From Melampsora larici-populina 98AG31 (taxonomy: Eukaryota; Basidiomycota; Pucciniomycetes; Pucciniales; Melampsoraceae), in the NCBI RefSeq assembly GCF_000204055.1, contig NW_006768818.1, positions 519,526 through 583,525 of the forward strand: a DNA stretch of 64,000 nucleotides, given 5' to 3'. This document shows, in pieces, positions 21,602 through 32,714 of this stretch. A model generated the notes under the pieces. That model made no database searches, was not told the origin of the DNA, and worked only from the letters and a program-made list of their open reading frames with translations. Within the stretch, counting starts at the first letter, position 1. Each line of letters opens with the position of its first letter. Position numbers and translations under genes: made by a program.

Positions 21602-23689
21602 ATGATATCATCTACAATATTGCTGATCAGCTTGACTCAATTTCTCGTTCTCCCAGTCATCTCTGTAGGCTTTTTGGATGATCAGAACACAGGGGAATTC
21701 TTCTCAGACATATTTGATCTAGACCCAATCATTGAACTTGATACTCCACAACCCAATAGTCTTTTGGCTCTGGACACAATCAAGTCAGCAAAAGCTCTTG
21801 ACAATTTGGTTTATGATGATCACAGTCTTCTGTATGGCTTGGGTGGTATCTATCCAGATCACTATCATATGCCAGAATTCAATTGGATGAACAATATTCT
21901 TCCAAACAAAGAAGCAGGAGCTCTAACTGACAAAGAGACCACACCTCCAACTATTATGCAAGGTAGCAGTATCTTACCAAGCAAAGATCATCTATCAACT
22001 GTTGGAATAGTGAATGATTTAGACGGAACCCATCAAGAACAGTTGATTGACTCCCTGGAACCATCTCCACCTCCTTTTAGGGCACAGAAAAACTCTTTTG
22101 CCATTGAAAAGAGTTATATCTCACCAAGACACAGGCATCTATCAAATGAGGCTTCTGAAAAAAAATCAGAAAGGATGAATCAACAAGAACATATTGATCA
22201 CATGCTACCATCTAAAAACTCTCTGCGAGTACGAAAAAACTCTCAGAAAAAAGACAGATCCCATAGTCTCATCAACTTGGATTATCAAAATGAACCCAAG
22301 TCAAAATATGAGTCCAGAGAGAACATGAAACGTAGGAAAAATGAGGCAAAGTGTGAAAACTATATTTATCAAAACATATTAAAATCAATCCTGCAATGGC
22401 AATGCAACTTGTTATTAGCCAAGAGATACAAGGTTTCTGAAAAAATTGGAAGATTTTTCAAAGATTTGCAAGATTCTCTCACATCCAAGGATAAGATAAA
22501 TGATGCATTCAAGTCTGATGGATTCAGAACCATAGATGATTTGTGTTTGGCTATTGAGAAGATACGCACAGATTTTGTAATGGGGGTGCTGGGTGCTTTC
22601 AAGATCCTTTTTCAGAGACATCTTAAATTGGAATTGATGGAATCTTTGATTCTTGATTTGTGGGAATTTCTTCAAATATATCTTCAAGAAGAGTTGAGTG
22701 TTTTACCAGAGGAAAATGTAACCAAATTATCTGAAAGTCAATCAGGAAAAAACAACAACTACATAGAGCCTGGAAAAGCCCTTGATTATGCTTTACACTT
22801 GGCAAAGGACTCACCAATCTCAGAAAGATTTGTACACCAAAAGCTTAAGGAATGGGCCACTACAACCAGCTACAAGGATTCTGTTCCTCTTTTTGTACCA
22901 GATTACGGGTCATTCATTGAAGAATGTGATATACACTACAAACAAAAAGGAGATGAGAAAACTATTTATCGTGTGAAAGGCCATAAGATAGATAAGGCTA
23001 AAGATGTTCAGGATGCCATGGGAAAACATCTTGCCAGCAAAACAACAGGATTGATTTACACTGCTCAAATTGTCAGGTTTCTCAAGGATGTAGGTTCACG
23101 TGCCTTCAGAACAGGGGAAGTTATACACTTCTTTCTGCACCTTCAAAATGACATAAAATCTATCACCAAGACAGGAATGAATGCAGCAGATCATTCAAAG
23201 ATTTTTCTTGACAGAATTGAGGTTCTCAGAAAGGATATGGTCCACAAGGCAGTCTATACTGCACAGCATGAATTGACTGCAGCATTTATGGGCCTTTTGA
23301 GGGTGATGTACTCAGAAATGCAATTTGATTCAACTTGGGATGTTATAGCCCACAATGGATGGGAATTCCTGAAAGAATATTTCTCTACATGGAGCAGATA
23401 TTTCTCAGAAACCAATAATCCCATAGTACTGGCACCTGTAGGACGGGTAAGGGTGAGCAATGAATGGTCAGATTTGAAAGCAACATTGAATTATTTCAGC
23501 AAAAAAAGAGTGGTAAACACATTCTCCCTAGGGTTCATTTGGTTTCTGATAGATTTGTGGCATGATGAAACAAAATTTCCAGAAAGCTATGGAAAAGGAC
23601 CACCAGGTTTCAAGGTTCTTCCACCACATAGGAGACATATCATACAGATGTGCCAAAAATTCAAGGAAGAAAATGTTGGTAAACTTTGA
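21602..23689 (+). CDS. Large predicted secreted protein, no known domain (695 aa)
   Basis: Single exon. An upstream extension of the frame lacks an ATG, and the ATG at 21602 starts directly with a classical signal peptide (ISSTILLISLTQFLVLPVISVG, cleavage near residue 23), so this start is chosen. After cleavage the chain begins with an acidic segment (FLDDQN, then DLDPIIELD), followed by a polar, charged, probably disordered region to about residue 280 (runs such as KKSERMNQQEH and RVRKNSQKKDR). The C-terminal 400 residues look helical and ordered, rich in Leu, Phe and Trp. Few Cys are present. Large lineage-specific secreted proteins are common in rust fungi; an effector role is only a possibility. 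The gene lies alone in AT-rich, repeat-containing DNA. Confidence 0.8.
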   Translation: MISSTILLISLTQFLVLPVISVGFLDDQNTGEFFSDIFDLDPIIELDTPQPNSLLALDTIKSAKALDNLVYDDHSLLYGLGGIYPDHYHMPEFNWMNNILPNKEAGALTDKETTPPTIMQGSSILPSKDHLSTVGIVNDLDGTHQEQLIDSLEPSPPPFRAQKNSFAIEKSYISPRHRHLSNEASEKKSERMNQQEHIDHMLPSKNSLRVRKNSQKKDRSHSLINLDYQNEPKSKYESRENMKRRKNEAKCENYIYQNILKSILQWQCNLLLAKRYKVSEKIGRFFKDLQDSLTSKDKINDAFKSDGFRTIDDLCLAIEKIRTDFVMGVLGAFKILFQRHLKLELMESLILDLWEFLQIYLQEELSVLPEENVTKLSESQSGKNNNYIEPGKALDYALHLAKDSPISERFVHQKLKEWATTTSYKDSVPLFVPDYGSFIEECDIHYKQKGDEKTIYRVKGHKIDKAKDVQDAMGKHLASKTTGLIYTAQIVRFLKDVGSRAFRTGEVIHFFLHLQNDIKSITKTGMNAADHSKIFLDRIEVLRKDMVHKAVYTAQHELTAAFMGLLRVMYSEMQFDSTWDVIAHNGWEFLKEYFSTWSRYFSETNNPIVLAPVGRVRVSNEWSDLKATLNYFSKKRVVNTFSLGFIWFLIDLWHDETKFPESYGKGPPGFKVLPPHRRHIIQMCQKFKEENVGKL

Positions 23690-25426
23690 CTGGATGGATA
23701 TGGTCAAGAATGACTTAAGTTCATGCTCAATATAGTGGCTTGTTGGATCTCAGAAGTGCATCTTTGTGGTCAAATGTTTGGAAGACTTTTAGTGTCAAAA
23801 TGGTGGTGGTGGCAAATGCAGTAAAAACAGGGGTCAGAGATGGGTGTCATCAAAGGGGCTTGCAGGAGCTTGAAATAATTAATTTTTGTTGAATGGATGG
23901 GCTCTCTTTTATAGTAGTCTCCATCTTCCTGTAGATCTCATTCTCTTGTTTATTGGAAATTACAATCCTTCTTACTCAGTTCACTATGCTTCATGTACTC
24001 CCTGCATTCACAAGCAAGTTAGATACATGTCTCTATACCTTCTCTCTGTGTCATTGTGCTTTGCGCCAGCTTCTTGTTTTTATCTCTCTTTCAAAATGTT
24101 GTGACCTGTCCTCTAGCAACAATTGTCCTTCCACACAGGCTGGCATTCACACCTCTCACCTGGGCTAAGGGCCAGTGTCAATTCTTTGCAGAAAAAAGTG
24201 ACTGTACTTCAACTGTTTTCCACCTCCTCTGACACTTAATTTTTATTTGTGAAATCATGTATGCAAGTAGTATGCAAATATTCTTGTGGCCGTACTTATG
24301 CACACCTCTCACTGAAATCATCTTATGCCAACACCACTCACTAAGAAGTTCTTGATGTCAATTTGGCTCTGGCTCCCTACCTTCTTAAACCTTGATATGT
24401 CTCACTTCCCTACCTTCACACATCACCATCATCTTCAAATTCTCTTTGGCCACTTTCACAACATGGCTTGATCTGACCATGATGTTATGGAGGACTATGC
24501 TAAAACTCCAAAAAGCTTCAAGTCATGTTTTTCATGATCTGATTCTATGGTTGGTTATCTTAATCTTATTCAGTTTTTCATAATGATGGTTCTGTGATGG
24601 TTTTGTTAGCCATGTGTGAGTAATAACAACATTTAACATGATGCAGTCCATCTGGTCTTGCAACTTGAGGCAGTTTTGACATAGAGGGAATTTGTGATCT
24701 CAGGGACCTTGTTGACATTTTGATTTTGGATCATATAGAAAGATTTTGCAAGTTATGCCAAGATCACTTCGGGTGTCCATGACTGACCATTTATCATGTT
24801 CTATGCTTTTCATGCTCTTCATCTTTTGTTGTTTACTTGAATTTGGGCCCAAGATCTCCAAAATTTCAGGGGTTTATACTGCTGCAAGCTACATAATTTG
24901 TCAATGATATGTTGGCACTGCAGACATATACAATTGCCTGGGAAGGTATGAGGCAAGGTTGGCCTGAAAAAACAATCCCAAGTGTGATAATGGGCCAACA
25001 AAAACCTTTTGGTTTTTTTCATGCTCTTTGCTGCTCTACGCGCCCATCCAATGACACCTGGTCACCTTGGAGGCAATTCTATTGGCGGTGAAGATGGAAT
25101 TTCGAATCTGACTGATCTGGATACTTTTGGCTGGATACTTGCCCTGACTTTCGAGCAATGGCATCGCCAGTCCATTGGGGCTTGTGGTAGTTGAATTTGA
25201 AGCGCAAGACCATCATAAGGATTCTGATGTAAAAGCTATCAAGTTTACCTTTACTTGTTGAGGCTTAAACGGACATCAAATATTAAGAAGCAAAAGCTTT
25301 GATAGGGGATATAAGATCTTGCCATCCATACACATTTTCAAGTAAATGAACATTCGAAATCCCATTTGTCCAAGAAGCTATCTCACACATAAGATATTGA
25401 GTTCGCATCGAAGAATAGTTGTTTGC
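23690..25426. other. Intergenic stretch downstream of secreted protein
   Basis: AT-rich, no supported gene. Short open frames at 23886-24168 and 24909-25194 show no recognisable features and are taken as chance. Confidence 0.4.
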
Positions 25427-27352
25427 TCATGAAAGGTATGCGATTCCAAGGCCAACATGTAGTCCTCTTCTCGATCCATCCCCCTCACGAACACTGACCG
25501 GTACACCTACATTGGCTTCGACTCTCACCCCCTGTAGCTGTCCCGCTAAGCCTAATCCGACCGATATGGATGGCCCTCCTACATCGCTCCCTATAAGTCA
25601 ACGTACCTCAGTTGGAGTCCGACTTTATAGAAATATTGGGGGATAGATAGATAAGAAAAATAGTAAGAGCCTTACATGTATTTGTCAGTCGACCGGCGTT
25701 GACAAAGCCGTGCATGCGCAGAGGCCACGTAGGTTTTCCAGGCACGGGTGCTAGCAGACTGAGCCCACCCGCCCAGAAGATTTGACCACCGAGATAGTCA
25801 TCTGAAGCACAATGTGCATGCAAACACGATGAAATCAGAATATGGACAATATGTGCAATTGAAAATACTCCAAATTACTCAACTGCCATCTTTGGGTCCA
25901 AGAGTGTTAAGATTAAACATTCGCACACTTGTAGGGCCACCTAGCCTAAATCGGTCGCTGAATGGCACGAGTCCGCCACCTAGCGAATGCATCCAACCAG
26001 CCTGTAGACCCAGAGAAAGGATCTGGATAAAAAGTCGTCAGTTTCACACACCTTCGCCACTGCACAGGAGCAATGTCTCGAAAGGAAGCGAAGACAGCAT
26101 ACATACAGCATTTGAAGAAAACAGCCGATGTGAGATACTTGAATCAATCGATGACTTCAGATAATTTGCCTTGCCTCCTAAACCAGCATATTCCTGTTGA
26201 TGAGTCCTCCAAGAGACAAATTGTAGATGAAAGCGGGAAACCAAATAGAGGGGAAACCTCAGCGTCTGATGGGTCAAGCGGTGAAGATAATGTGAAGCAA
26301 ATTTGAGACCTAACTTGCAACAAGCGAAACGAATAGCCTTGAGTAGGAAAGGCAATATGGTCGCGAGTATCAAGTGCCCATGTATGAGCTATGGAGGACT
26401 TTAGATTCAGCCCGGCTTCAGAAATCTCGCGTATACTGAAATCAAAGGCCAATCAGCGATTTGAACCGTCGGTATCTGTTAGTATCAGGCGAGCTTCACC
26501 TGGTAGATGCTGTTGGAGCAAGATTGCCAATCCGACGTCCTATCAACTCATACCATACTTCATGCTGACCATACCTCGATGCAGTCTGTGCCACACAAAG
26601 ACATCAGGCGTAAGTTTGATTGGTCTAGTTCAATATTTTGATGAAGTACACTCACCCACCTTAATTTTGGCCACCATTCCGCGTATACTCTCATTACAAG
26701 ACGCAAATGCGCTGAGATCACGCTCAGCTCCGAATCCCGCGATTTCAAATTTTGCTCCGGCTCCCAGTATCGGCACTTCTCCCCTTACCTGATAACTGGC
26801 GCGGGTCCGACTTCCCAAACTCAAGGAGCCCTCGAGTAACTCTCCGCCACCCAACAGATTGCGACCACGTGCCAAGCCCGTCAATGCGCCTTCGCCACTG
26901 CCAACGTCTGTGGAGGTCTTAAGAAAGAATCTTCCTCGTTCGGATACCGCCATCCGGAGCTCAAGCTCGTTTTTTTTACCGTCAGACATAGGGTGAAGAT
27001 CCAGTTTGATGGATGAAAAGAGGTCGAGGTCCGCGAGCCTCGAGTAAAGCTGATCTGTAGCCAAAAGGATATCGGCTAGTTTTTGCGGTTCTTTTGTGGA
27101 TAACAAAGGTGCGAAGATAGGGCGAAGGAAGTCGGGGCGAGTGAGACTGGCGCCTGAAAGGCGGATAGCGCTGAGTTTGTAAGTTGTTTCATCGTTGACC
27201 AGGAGTCTGTTGAGTTGGTGTGTAGAACGCCTTTGATGAGACTCCAAACGATCTTGCAGCCGAGACTGATGCCAAACTAGCTGGTTGTCGACGTCTGACT
27301 CGTCAAAAGCAATTTGCGGGTACTCATTCGAGCTGGATGGTTGTAAAGCCAT
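25427..27352 (-). CDS. SAM50: Mitochondrial sorting and assembly machinery subunit SAM50
   Basis: Omp85/D15-family beta-barrel that inserts beta-barrel proteins into the mitochondrial outer membrane. Hand-joined exons (coding order): 27352-26660, 26585-26500, 26435-26315, 26193-26107, 26022-25884, 25801-25676, 25590-25427; all junctions keep frame and give 471 aa, close to the family's usual length. The N-terminal half contains a POTRA-like segment (residues about 60-125). The barrel part shows STDVGSGEGALTGLARGRN, HTWALDTRDH, DRFRLGGPTSVRMF (the conserved RxGG-type loop), GLSLLAPVPGKPTWPLR and HGFVNAGRL. The last strand GLHVGLGIAYLS fits the beta-signal. The ATG at 27350-27352 is the first Met after an apparent 3' splice site; an upstream exon cannot be excluded. 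A 176-bp inverted-repeat element lies about 220 bp upstream. Confidence 0.93.
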
Positions 27353-27569
27353 TGAATGGCGGCTTTCGGGGAACAGGCGATGGATGGAATCGCGGATATC
27401 TCGACAGCTTGGCTGAGGTACCCCCTGCACACTCGATCAGTCAATGAAGAGTAAAGCGCGGTGTCCAAGTTGGCAAAAGCGTGGTCGGCTTCGATCGCCA
27501 GGCGCAAAGAAACGAAGAAGCAAACCAAAAAAGAAAGTGTCAGGCTCGATCAGCGTGAATCATGCGGTA

Positions 27570-27745
27570 CAGTCGAACCCGCGCAATTGCATACCCGCGC
27601 AGCTGCATAACCCGTGATAATGCATAGAAAAATTCCTCAATCTTGATGCTTTTTACTGCCAAATTTGACAACGGGATTGCATAACCCGTCAAAATGCATA
27701 GGAAAAGTCTTCCACCCAAATTATGTGATTGCGCGGGTTCGACTG
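27570..27745. mobile_element. 176-bp MITE with TA duplication, copy 1
   Basis: Perfect 18-bp inverted ends (CAGTCGAACCCGCGCAAT) flanked by TA on both sides. It is internally rich in 'GCATAACCCG' and its complement. The same 176-bp length and ends occur at 32047-32222. The CAGTC..GACTG ends and TA target fit a Tc1/mariner (pogo-like) helper. It sits upstream of SAM50. Confidence 0.85.
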
Positions 27746-28678
27746 TACTTGACTCTTGAATAGACCGGCCCCGGGCATTACAACTACCCGACATCTCATT
27801 CTCCCCGGCTCTTGCTATTTCTCAGTGGGACCAGAACTCGCCGATAGCGATACGGGAACCAGCAAAGGTCGCATTGGCAAGTACTAAAAAATTGTGCATG
27901 GCCAATGAGGCTGGTTTGAGCTTCGTCGCTTGGCTCATAGCGGCGTGTATTGTAATAGGGATTGGGCGGACACTGCTTGTTGGTGTCCCAAGCTGCAGTT
28001 CAAATTCAATTCAATCCAAAAATGACTGGATATCAGCCACTGTTCAAACGATATCAAAGCCAGCGATTTTTATTTTTCATTTTTTTGGAAGAAAAAAAAG
28101 CTGTGTGGCGTGACAATAAGAGCAGCATCCCTCTTGAGCCTACTCGCCTACACCAGCTTAAAAACACTCGTTCGGCCAAACAAGCAGCCTTTTCAAAAGC
28201 CTCTTTGTTTGGCTGGCTTAATTCCTGTCACAGGTATCCGCCGGGTAGCTCAGTAAAATGAATCAGGTGAATCAGTGACATCTATTTTGATATGAGTAGC
28301 CAAGTTCCAACAACTTCGATGGCGCCAGATCCGCTGGCTACAACTCGGTCGAACTTTTCGCCCAATCCCTAATAGCGCCAAGAAATTGACCTGCAAGCCA
28401 AAATCCCAATCTGTTTATCTCCATTGAAGATTCACCAGCCTCATGTGGCATATGCCGTTTAGTTCTCGCCCATTTCTTGGCAAGATAGGCGTTCCAGGAC
28501 ATTTAATTTGACCAGGCTATGAAATGGTACATGATTCAAAGTGATGGAGAGGAATTTTCACAAAAAAATGACTAAGAAGGTATGGCTTTATCGCACAATT
28601 GCAGAATCCTTGAATATAATTATCAGTGTCGAAATTTTCCAGCACACCTCAGGAACGCAGAAGAAAACGTCAAACAAA
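27746..28678. other. Intergenic stretch between wax-synthase-like gene and SAM50
   Basis: No supported gene. It must contain the 3' end of the acyltransferase gene (28679 end) and the distal promoter of SAM50; no convincing regulatory motif was identified. Confidence 0.4.
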
Positions 28679-30193
28679 TTATCTCATGATATATGCGGGA
28701 ATTATAAAACACCATATATTCCATTCTTCCATTGGCTTTAAAGCATCATCTATCATCCGAAATTTCATAGCATATTGTTTTCGATATGGAGTTGCTGTGA
28801 TAGCTGTAAAAAGATAAACCCAAAAATGACCACCTCCGATGTACCAAGGTATATATGGAATGATGTACGGTTCTAAGATGATTCCGAAGGCTTGTGTTAC
28901 GAAGTAAAAAAGGGCTGAAGGGAACTCTACGAAGTAAATATGAGGAAAGGGATGTGGTTGACGAGCAACAGCGTGTATTCCTTTTGTATGTCATACATAC
29001 ATCATCACATTAGCGAACATTACATCAGGACGGGCGATGAAAAAAATGAACGCAAATTGCAAGGCCTTACCATGTTCATGAAGGAGCCCACAAAGAACAA
29101 ACACTCCCAGAAGCCCACAAACCTGCTGAAGCTTCACTCCACCTCCAAGTTTCTTGGCCATTCTGGTTGCAGGAATCCCACCGCATATTGTGAGGATCCT
29201 TCGCAACATTTGATGCCATCTCTTTCCCCAGAGTTCAGTAAGAGACGTTGCCAGATATGGAGAGTCGAAGATTGGCGGACAATCGTTTGGATCACTTAGC
29301 TCCAAGATAAGCACAGGAATCGGAACCCATCTTGAAAGACCATATATGCCATAACAAAGTAAGATTCCTAATGACCATGTCACATCTATCGTTGTCAACA
29401 TCCACAATGCGTAAACCAAAGTTGAAAATGCTTCCATCAAGAGGGTTGTTGGTAATGTAATGGGTACGCTCAGAAAATTCAGTGCTTTGCAGGTGAAATC
29501 TTCATCGCGAGCCAAGATAAGATATGCCATTGAAATAGATTCAAGTGTATTGACTAAAAATATTCTTCGAAGAAGTGCAGGGAAACTGAGGACTGGCCGC
29601 GTTTCTTTGGGGCCCCAGCCATACTGTAGGCCTCGTAAACTAAGGAGCGTACGAAAAACAAACATGATTAGAAAGATGTGAGAAACCGATATAATAGAAT
29701 GAGCAAAACAAGCCTACGAAAAGAATTGTTTCGTTGTCCAGGCGGCAACCTCCTTCCAACTGTGTTTCTCCAACAGGATCCGCGGGCTGCTCGTCACAGT
29801 GCTTTTCAGGCTACTCGTCGCAGGCCTTGTCGAACATTTTTCCTTAGGGATATCCCAATACTGACCACTCCAAAATCCACCTATGAGTCCCCATTCGAGT
29901 GCCTTCATAGCGAAGTAAAAGCCTGCTACAGCCATAGCCAGGTTATTTTTTCCATTTTCTGTGAGCGGTAAAAAACAATTATCAATGCCAAGTGTGATGG
30001 CCAAGTAAAAGTTCAGTGGGGTAAGAGACAATCTAACAAAGCGGATCGTTGAGGATTTATCAAATTGAGGGTGTAAAAGAGAGCATTGTAGCCAAATAGG
30101 AAGAAAGCGAAGTACTATGGTGTAGGAAGGCGGTTGACAAGCGATTATCTGATCAGAGTGCCAGAAGCTGTTGATCAATGAACTGATTGTCAT
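28679..30193 (-). CDS. Wax-synthase-like membrane-bound O-acyltransferase (MBOAT_2 type)
   Basis: 430 aa from exons 30193-29718, 29639-29071 and 28926-28679; all joins keep frame. It is a multispanning membrane protein that would transfer a fatty acyl group to an alcohol or sterol-like acceptor in the ER. Diagnostic blocks: SLRGLQYGWG just after the first splice, DSPYLATSLTELWGKRWHQMLRR (the wax-synthase box with the W-x-x-RWH core), and LLHEH with the likely catalytic His. Several hydrophobic helices flank these, including at residues about 55-75, 90-140, 205-260 and 320-400. The start ATG at 30191-30193 is the first in frame. Neighbouring SAM50 is on the same strand. The substrate cannot be read from sequence; fungal relatives include enzymes of secondary metabolism. 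Confidence 0.85.
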
Positions 30194-31248
30194 CTTTATC
30201 GAATGATATTGAAGGATGAATAGAGTAGACCTCGGCGTGAAGCAAGACGGATGTCAGGAAATGTAGCTTCTGCCATGTGGCCCGAAACCAACTGAAATTG
30301 CTACATTTTTATGCGATCAGTTCAAATTGACCCCTAAGCCTTGTGTGTACTGCCTGAGGAAAACATGACTGCGATTGATGCGTTAAAATATTTGGAAGCA
30401 TTGAGCGCGGACGCGGCCGCGCGGAGAGGGGATCAGTTAAGCTTACTTCTGTCTTGACTCCTATGAACTTTAGCAAAGTCCCTCTTGCGAGGCCCACCGG
30501 TGGCGCGGCCGCGTCCGCGTGCCTGTTAAGTTAAACTCCTAGATCTTTTGGCGTCTGGACAGGCAGTGTGCTGAGTTTCGAACAGACTTTTACGCGACTC
30601 CAGGAGATTTCTTTCGCGATAAGACGTAGGACAACAGGGTGGCGGCAACACCTACTTTGATGTCCTCGTTGATCCATGTGTATCAAATCGGTACCGGCGA
30701 GAAAGCTCTGCTGATCTGGCAGAGCTTTTCAGCTGATGGCAGCCTAGTGCTGCACTGCTGCCTACGTATCTGCAGCAGTGGCGATTCGCGAGCAAAGAAC
30801 GTGAGAAAGTATGCGGCACAGCCTCCAGCCTCCAGGCACCAGTTCTAGAATTCCACATCATCTGATTCTGAGTGAACCAGACTGGGAACTGAGTGCCCAT
30901 CCTGTTGTATCTTTCTACTAGGCAATGAAACCATTCCAGTGAATTAGATTCGGAACCTGGGCTGCTCACTCGACTCTATCGTTTTACTCCTTCTACTTTA
31001 TCAGCCTTGAGCATTTGACTCCGATGCCGTACACGCCGCCTATCAGAGACTCAAAACGACCTGGGCATAGGTCCTCTCAGACTCCAAGACCATCGTCATT
31101 CGATTCAACGGAACGTTTCGACTCGTCGCCGATCACTACTACAAGCGAGTCATCTGTGGTGTCTCATTCGCTGGACTCGCAATCCCCAGATGGTGACGGC
31201 TACTCATTTTCACCCGGACATAACAATTGAAGTAGGATATCAGACGTA
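30194..31248. other. Upstream region of acyltransferase gene with GC-rich inverted repeat
   Basis: Holds the inverted repeat at 30406-30519 and a short frame 31015-31230 (plus, 71 aa, Ser/Pro-rich, ending FSPGHNN) that may be a small gene or an exon; no domain is recognised. Confidence 0.35.
30406..30519. repeat. GC-rich 17-bp inverted repeat, possible MITE
   Basis: CGCGGACGCGGCCGCGC at 30406-30422 and its exact inverse at 30503-30519, 80 bp apart. Both arms contain GCGGCCGC. The GC content is far above its surroundings. No target duplication was found, so a tiny transposon or a hairpin-forming regulatory element are both possible. It lies about 210-330 bp upstream of the acyltransferase start codon. 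Confidence 0.7.
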
Positions 31249-31624
31249 GTGTTGGGTTATCTAATCTCTTATTTATCTCTTCTTTTCATAGTGATTATTC
31301 GTCTCATATCTATGCTATCATCCTCTTACTCATCCTATGATGTCATTTGCTGTGTTGTACTTTTGACCGTCTCTAAGTGATTCTTGTGGTATAAATAGGT
31401 GTTGTACTTCGACTACTCTGTACTCTTCTTCTTCACCGATTTCTACCCATCACTCTGAGCAGGTTTGTCTCACTGCTCACCATCGGTCATAGAGATATTG
31501 TTATCTCTTTAGTTGCTAATAAAGCAAATTCCCTCAGGTCATTATTATCTCTATTTTGTTTGTTTGTTATTGTGCTGTTAATATAAATCCTAACCGATTT
31601 CTACCCATCACTCTGAGCAGGTTT
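31249..31624 (+). repeat. Possible solo LTR or promoter-like repeat
   Basis: Starts TGTTGGGTTAT, has TATAAATA at 31390-31397 and AATAAAG at 31518, which would suit an LTR. A 32-bp sequence (ACCGATTTCTACCCATCACT...) at 31435-31466 recurs at 31593-31624. Neither a CA end nor a target duplication was found, so this is tentative. Confidence 0.3.
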
Positions 31625-31626
31625 CT

Positions 31627-31900
31627 TTGAAGCACTGTATACCCCTTGTTGTGCTATTAGTACCACATTTGGCAAGTCCACTGGTAAGATGTAAAAATCT
31701 TCGATATAATTGCTGTCAGTCTGATTTTAAATTGTTCTTTAACACTATTTTTATTCACTTTACTAATTTTTTCCTTCTGTTTTTTGTGATTTCATTTTAT
31801 TTGTTTTTCTTCTAGCCTGTGTTGATATATTTTCATCTTCACCATTTGATTCTCCCATTGAGGGACATGCCAAATAGCTTCTTAAATTCCATAAATGGTG
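31627..31900 (+). pseudogene. Fragment of cysteine-cluster gene family
   Basis: Related to the minus-strand segment 46250-46470. Exon remnant with 'LRYNC' before a GT donor near 31725, an intron ending TTCTAG at about 31816, then a short coding piece that reaches a stop in 'GHAK'. The matching copy reads VRCANLGYNC before the intron. The fragment is cut off by other repeats. Confidence 0.5.
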
Positions 31901-32046
31901 TGTGACCACCAATTTCAAACTTTTCATCAAATGAAACCAATTTCACTACCATTTCTCAACTCAAACTCACAACCATAATCTACCATGGAAACAAGACTAC
32001 ATAACCTCTCAAAACTCAAATTCATGGAGAATTTTGGATGATACTA

Positions 32047-32222
32047 CAGTCTGACCTGCGCAAATGCATACCCGCGCAACTGCATAACCCGTGATAATGC
32101 ATAGAAAAAATCCTAAATTTTGATATTTTTTACTGCCAAATTTGACAATGGAATTGCATAACCCGTCAAAATGCATAGCGAAAGCCTTCCACCCAAGTTA
32201 TGCATCTGCGCGGGTTAGACTG
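32047..32222. mobile_element. 176-bp MITE with TA duplication, copy 2
   Basis: Same length and interior as 27570-27745, with diverged ends (CAGTCTGACCTGCGCA against TGCGCGGGTTAGACTG inverted) and TA on both sides. The greater end divergence suggests this copy is older. Confidence 0.82.
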
Positions 32223-32241
32223 TATAAGAGAATTCTGATAT

Positions 32242-32298
32242 TTAGGCTTTGAAGTACCTAATATTGTTAATAATTAGGGGATACAAAGTTGAATCTGG
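32242..32298. mobile_element. Left arm of a palindromic element split by the KDZ transposon
   Basis: Two blocks (32242-32264 and about 32273-32296) match in inverted form 45791-45813 and 45519-45542. The arm ends in GAATCTGG (32291-32298), the 8-bp duplication shared with 45385-45392. The KDZ unit therefore landed inside an older inverted-repeat element. Confidence 0.75.
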
Positions 32299-32714
32299 CA
32301 CCTGTGGCACCTTAAGTACCCGGACTGAGTCCGTACATAAAGCGTGACCTAAGCTCGGAGCGTCTCCGTCTCTTTCAATGCAGATCGGCTTGCCTGGGCA
32401 GATTGATATTTGCGACCTTGAAACAGACCAAGTACAAATTAAAAAATTGTCAGACAGATTTATGCCACTAATTTCACTATAGACAATCATGTTTCAACAC
32501 TCTAATTTCTCAATTTTCCGATTTTTTTCACAAGGGCCTGTCAGACTCGTCTGGAACGCTAGACGAGTCTACAGACGCGTCTGAAGACCCAGACGAGTCT
32601 ACAGACTCGTCTGAAGACCCAGACGGGTCTACAGACCTGTCTGGGTTTGTCCTGCTCATCCCCGAGCAGACCGACTCATCTAGACTCATCTGGGTATACA
32701 GATGAGTCTGGCTC
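32299..32714. repeat. Left terminal inverted repeat of KDZ element
   Basis: About 416 bp, paired with 44967-45384. The outer 230 bp are single-copy; 32538-32710 hold tandem AGACTCGTCT/AGACGAGTCT units linked by GTAG or GGGTCTTC-type spacers, each unit self-complementary. Such subterminal arrays usually bind the transposase. Confidence 0.9.

Noticed and set aside
25009..25194. Hydrophobic Met-rich frame that could be a signal peptide protein
   Set aside because: Only 61 codons, no support from composition or neighbours.
32242..32490. 82-codon frame with a near copy at 45193-45489
   Set aside because: The similarity is explained by the KDZ terminal inverted repeats; both frames pass through non-coding repeat sequence.
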